NCBI GenBank assembly: GCA_012932865.1
Contig: SAXG01000014.1
Coordinates: 332,740-396,739, forward strand
Direction of reading: 5' to 3'
DNA length: 64,000 nt
Source: Amylostereum areolatum
Taxonomy: Eukaryota; Basidiomycota; Agaricomycetes; Russulales; Stereaceae
Position numbers and translations under genes: made by a program. The notes below the pieces were generated by a model. The model made no database searches, was not told the origin of the DNA, and was given only the letters and a program-made list of their open reading frames with translations. Positions 60,901 to 64,000 of this stretch are shown piece after piece (position 1 is the stretch's first letter; each line of letters begins with the position of its first letter).

Positions 60901-62196
60901 GCCGCGGACTGTGTCGCGATCCAAATGGCGCGAACGCGGAGTATAATAACCGCCGGCGGGTTCCGTGTCGGTATGCTTGTATACGGTTGCGTCTTGGCGC
61001 CCTCCCGCACCCGTAGCTCCGGGAGAGTTGAATGAGCGCTCTTTGAGGCGGGAGATCGGAGCGTCCACCGCAGATGGCGAGCGCGCGCGAACGTCGTTCT
61101 TCAAGAGACCCTTCAAAAAATCGACCGACTCGCCAAGATCCCGATGCGAGGGAGGGATCCAGTTCGGGCGGAAGTTGGTCAGGGATTTCGTTGCCGTTGA
61201 GCTCTACAGACCGATTAGGAGGACGCTCTCAACGTGTCTTAGAAAGAACGGTACGCACTGCGGTAGATCAAACCCATGGCGACGTGGAACTCAGCGATAT
61301 TGAGCTTGCCGCGATTGTCGACATCGGCTAATGTCCTTGATCCACGAGTCAATACACGTACAAAAACGATTGCAGGCGCAACACGTACCATATCCCTCGC
61401 AAGATCGTTCCTGTCCAACCCGCTTTGCCCGAACACCTCGATAGCCGTGCCTCCGTCGATGAAACCAGTGCCGGCTGCGTCCCATGCGCGGAAAATTTGG
61501 TCATAACTCTTCTTCTCGCCCTTTGAGAGCGCCCATGGAACGCGAGGCGCGGCGGTGCCCTTGACCTCTTGATTGTGTTGCTGAAAGCTCTGTTGGAGCG
61601 ACAGGCCACCGAACTGGGGCTGCTGCTGTAGCTGTGGCACGCCTGCGGCATTGTAAGGGGCAGACGTGTTGGCGGGGAGGAAGGTGCTGGACATCATCTG
61701 CAGCCGAGGATCGATGAAGCCGGTCGCTTGCGGGATGAGGGGTCCCTGTCCTGGAAAGCCAGTTGGCTGGGGCGCGAGCCCCGCACCCAGCCCCGGCGAA
61801 GGGTTCAAAAAGCGGTTCTGCTGGCCTCCTTGTAGACCGAGATATCCGGTCTGTTGAGGCTGCTGCTGTTGCTGCTGCTGGAACTGGTTCGGAAGGGGTG
61901 GAACGGGGGGAATCGGGGGCCTCTGCTGCTGCTGCGGCTGGACAAAGCCGCCATTGAAGTTGTTCGGGATGCCCGGTCTGTTGCGGTAGCAGGCCAGGTC
62001 CTCCGCCAGGGAATCCAGTCTGTTGAGGTTGCTGATATCCTCCCGGCCGCTGAAGACCTTGATATCCGGTGGGCTGAGGAACAAGACCACCTTGCTGGGG
62101 GAAACCTTGGGGCTGCTGAAACCCGGAATTTTGACCTGGAAAGCCGGTCTGTGGAGGGTATTGATATCCCGGCTGACCCTGTCCCCACTGCGCCAT
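57948..62196 (-). CDS. PAN1: Pan1/intersectin-like endocytic scaffold: EH, coiled coil, WH2, two SH3
   Basis: Scaffold linking endocytic coat and actin. Order: QTGF/PTGY-repeat N-terminus (MAQWGQGQPGYQYPPQTGF), Gln/Pro-rich part, one EH domain (WALSKGEKKSYDQIFRAWDA; EF-hand DVDNRGKLNIAEF), coiled coil, Arg/Asp dipeptide region, Ala/Pro tracts, second coiled coil, WH2 (ALLSAIQGGARLRKAV, near 58807-58860), SH3-1 (RVRSLYAYEGQRAEDL...GDWWHGTIVRDGKSGFFP) and SH3-2 (KAKALYAYTGASADELPF...SDWWKAEQGGVVFIVP). Literal frames need one base less in CCC 61972-61974, CCC 61394-61396 and CC 61159-61160, after which IPNNFNGG, IWTLADVDNRG and PPELIPPSHRDLGES read through. Domain content fits basidiomycete Cin1/intersectin better than yeast Pan1, which lacks SH3. 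Probably continues into the DH-PH block. Confidence 0.88.
60400..60450. repeat. Coding microsatellite (Arg/Asp dipeptides) in the PAN1-like gene
   Basis: Imperfect CCCTAT/CGGTCA hexamers that encode alternating Arg-Asp on the minus strand. Frame is kept, and length is likely variable. Confidence 0.6.
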
Positions 62197-63153
62197 GGTG
62201 GATGTGAAGAACAGAGAAAGATCGGGAGAGTCGTCGTCGTCGTCGTCGTGAATGGCGCTGCAGTGCCCTCCGAATGAAGGCCGCTCTTTGCCGAGGTTTC
62301 AGGCGGAGCTCACAACTCGAAGGCCCAAAACCAAACTTTTTCTTTCGACATTTTTCGACATTTTCTGCAGTGTGCACTGTGCTCGTCGTCTCCCTCGTTG
62401 GACTCATTGCTAATGTCTCCCACATAATAAACACCATTCACTCTCGGTCTCTCTTCCATCGTCCGATCCCTTCTTGTTTTCGTTTCTGTCTGGATCCACG
62501 TACCAAGTCAAGGCCTCCCATGCCTTCACATCGGAGGCCTGTTACGGTCGTGGAAGATCAACGCGGCGCGAGCGCACTCTACCGCTGCACTTCGTTATGA
62601 AGTTGCGTGGATCCTGGAGTTTCGCGTCGCATCGTCGTCGTAGAGTTGAGGTCAGTGTGCATACCGTGCGTCTGTTTCTGGGCTCGTAGTTTGAGGACAA
62701 ACAGGCCTTCCCTATCCCTATACCTCTTTACTTGTATGCCCTGCCATGCATAATGCATTCGTCCCCGTCCTCTAAACCACTCGAAATATCTGTACAGTGT
62801 GCGCGCCTAGCGGATAAGGCCATAAGGTTTGATGTACGCAGGTGTTTGGTTTTATACAGTCCCAGGAGCGCACCATGGCGTGGACATTGCGCCCAACACT
62901 TATCTCCCACCAGAACTTGCAGGATGCCGCGCCCTTCGAGTAATGTTGACGAGTCGGTAGGCTTCGTGTCAGTGATCTTGAGTCTCAACGCCCAACAGAA
63001 CCGTTCGCGCGAGCTAACACCTACTCTCCACAGTGAACGGCCAATCTTCCAAAGATTGCGACAGCTTGGGTTGTATGCGAACGCAAACGTGAGCCCTTGC
63101 ATTCGCTTCAAACCCACCGATCCACCGACCGTTCTACCCAGCCCCAGCCCCAG
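62197..63153. promoter_or_regulatory. Divergent promoter region, PAN1-like / F-box-like gene
   Basis: About 950 bp. A short CGTCGT repeat (62230-62250) lies just upstream of the PAN1-like ATG. The first exon and start codon of the F-box-like gene should be in here, but I could not fix them. Confidence 0.45.
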
Positions 63154-64000
63154 TTGACATTGAACCGCGACATACTGGTTCTTATCACCGACCTTCTCGA
63201 CCGCACAAGTCTCCTTATATTTGTGCAAGCCTGCAAGCTCTTCCATGACATCGGCCTCGACCACCTCCTGCGACGTCCCATCCATCTCTTCAACATGGAC
63301 AACACCGTTTCCTTCCTCACTTTCCTCCGTGGAGATCCTGTACAACGCGGTGTGCGTGTCCGGGATTTGCGCCTCGACGACGTCCTCAGATACCCGCCGA
63401 TCGAAATGACGCGTATTTGGACTACCAAACTCGTTGGGATTTGGACCAAACTCGTTGGGACTACCAAACTCGTTGGGACTACCAAACTCGTTGGGACTAC
63501 CAAACTCGTTGGGATCCTTGTCCTTTGCCCCAATGTACAGCATCTACAGCTGTCCTCCGGCGATACTTACCTTCACCTGGGCAAACACATTCACCGCGCC
63601 ATATCCTCGCTGGAATTCCTCCATACACTTGACCTCAAGGGCGTAATCCCAGAAGCACTCGACATTCTGAGCCAACAACGCTCGCCCATCGTCAACATCC
63701 GTATCGCCCTCCGCGGATGCGCTCCCAGGCTCACAAAAGACGTCATGCTCCCTTTGGTTTCCTTCCAAGCCACCCTTCGATCCCTCGACATTTCAGGTGC
63801 GGACCTGAACGTCGAGCTGGTCGACGGCGCACGGTACCCGCATGTTCTCTCCCTTCGCTTCTCAATGCCGTCCCACGCGTCGCGCAGTCTCAAGCACTAC
63901 GTGCGGTGCTTCCCAAGCCTCCGCACGTTGATAATCTCATCGATCATTGGCCATATTTTCCCTGTCCGGGCCATCGAAAGCTATCACCGCGAGAACAAGC
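63154..64000 (+). CDS. F-box/LRR-like protein, partial, with in-frame 18-nt repeats
   Basis: An open frame from the likely acceptor CCCCAG (63153) to the window end, truncated 3'. It starts LTLNRDILVLITDLLDRTSL, LLIFVQACKLFHDIGLDHLL, resembling an F-box (helix-Leu-Pro-xx-hydrophobic pattern, though the usual Pro is not evident). LRR-like strings follow: VRVRDLRLDDVLRYPP, CPNVQHLQLSSGD, SLEFLHTLDLKGVIPEALDI, ATLRSLDISGADLN, CFPSLRTLIISSI. Typical of the large Agaricomycete F-box set, probably an SCF ubiquitin-ligase adaptor. Five TKLVG repeats interrupt the LRR part at 63421-63513. The antisense 271-codon frame is a shadow. Confidence 0.72.
   Translation, partial: MTLNRDILVLITDLLDRTSLLIFVQACKLFHDIGLDHLLRRPIHLFNMDNTVSFLTFLRGDPVQRGVRVRDLRLDDVLRYPPIEMTRIWTTKLVGIWTKLVGTTKLVGTTKLVGTTKLVGILVLCPNVQHLQLSSGDTYLHLGKHIHRAISSLEFLHTLDLKGVIPEALDILSQQRSPIVNIRIALRGCAPRLTKDVMLPLVSFQATLRSLDISGADLNVELVDGARYPHVLSLRFSMPSHASRSLKHYVRCFPSLRTLIISSIIGHIFPVRAIESYHRENK
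63421..63513. repeat. Tandem 18-nt repeat, about five units
   Basis: Unit ACTACCAAACTCGTTGGG. Three central copies are identical and one is a shortened variant (ATTTGGACCAAACTC...). It encodes TTKLVG hexapeptides in the plus frame, and the length preserves the reading frame. Confidence 0.9.

Noticed and set aside
62728..63543. 271-codon minus-strand open frame
   Set aside because: Lies opposite the F-box/LRR-like frame. Its repeat (NEFGSP) is just the antisense reading of the 18-nt repeat, and no domain or splice signal supports it.

Overview
The window looks like nuclear chromosomal DNA from a basidiomycete fungus, most likely an Agaricomycete. Coding regions are cut by many 45-65 nt GT-AG introns, genes are dense and lie on both strands, and several protein types are typical of mushroom-forming fungi: MYND-finger/MSS51-like proteins, sedolisins, Ser/Thr-rich one-pass membrane proteins, BTB and F-box/LRR proteins. 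The species cannot be named from the sequence. No operon, CRISPR array, rRNA, convincing tRNA or intact transposon was found. Gene models below were joined by hand from exon frames, splice sites and remembered family patterns, so exon edges are inferences.

Layout. 1-7 kb: 3' part of an L-arabinitol 4-dehydrogenase, a mucin-like one-pass membrane protein, ribosome biogenesis factor RPF2, and an aldo/keto reductase divergent from RPF2. 7-14 kb: two paralogous double-zinc-finger MYND/MSS51-like genes flanking a secreted sedolisin peptidase. 14-18 kb: a zinc alcohol dehydrogenase and a P450-like gene. 18.6-25.3 kb: SUV3 (mitochondrial RNA helicase) divergent from mS33 (mitochondrial ribosome), a conserved-looking unknown protein, and shugoshin. 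26-35 kb: a Pro-rich unknown, then a gene-poor stretch with one doubtful Lys-rich gene. 35-43 kb: an MFS transporter with a 10-nt micro-exon, a cyclase-family hydrolase and the spliceosomal kinase Prp4. 43-51 kb: a GT17 glycosyltransferase, a BTB protein and a tandem pair of alcohol dehydrogenases related to the one at 14-15.6 kb. 51-54.5 kb: a YPQQ-repeat/Cys-rich tail protein and a coiled-coil protein. 55-62 kb: an EH-coiled coil-WH2-SH3-SH3 gene followed in frame, across a 208-nt intron-like gap, by a DH-PH (RhoGEF) coding block. 63-64 kb: an F-box/LRR-like gene with an in-frame 18-nt repeat, running off the edge.

Two observations stand out. First, the EH/SH3 and DH/PH blocks can be read as one intersectin-type gene, where the stop codon of the short form lies inside an intron (57745-57952). 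Splicing or keeping that intron would give long or short forms, as in animal intersectin and as I recall for Cryptococcus Cin1. Second, about a dozen otherwise good gene models need a single base removed (once, added) at a mononucleotide run. The breaks hit conserved genes as well as accessory ones, so homopolymer-length sequence errors explain them better than pseudogene formation.
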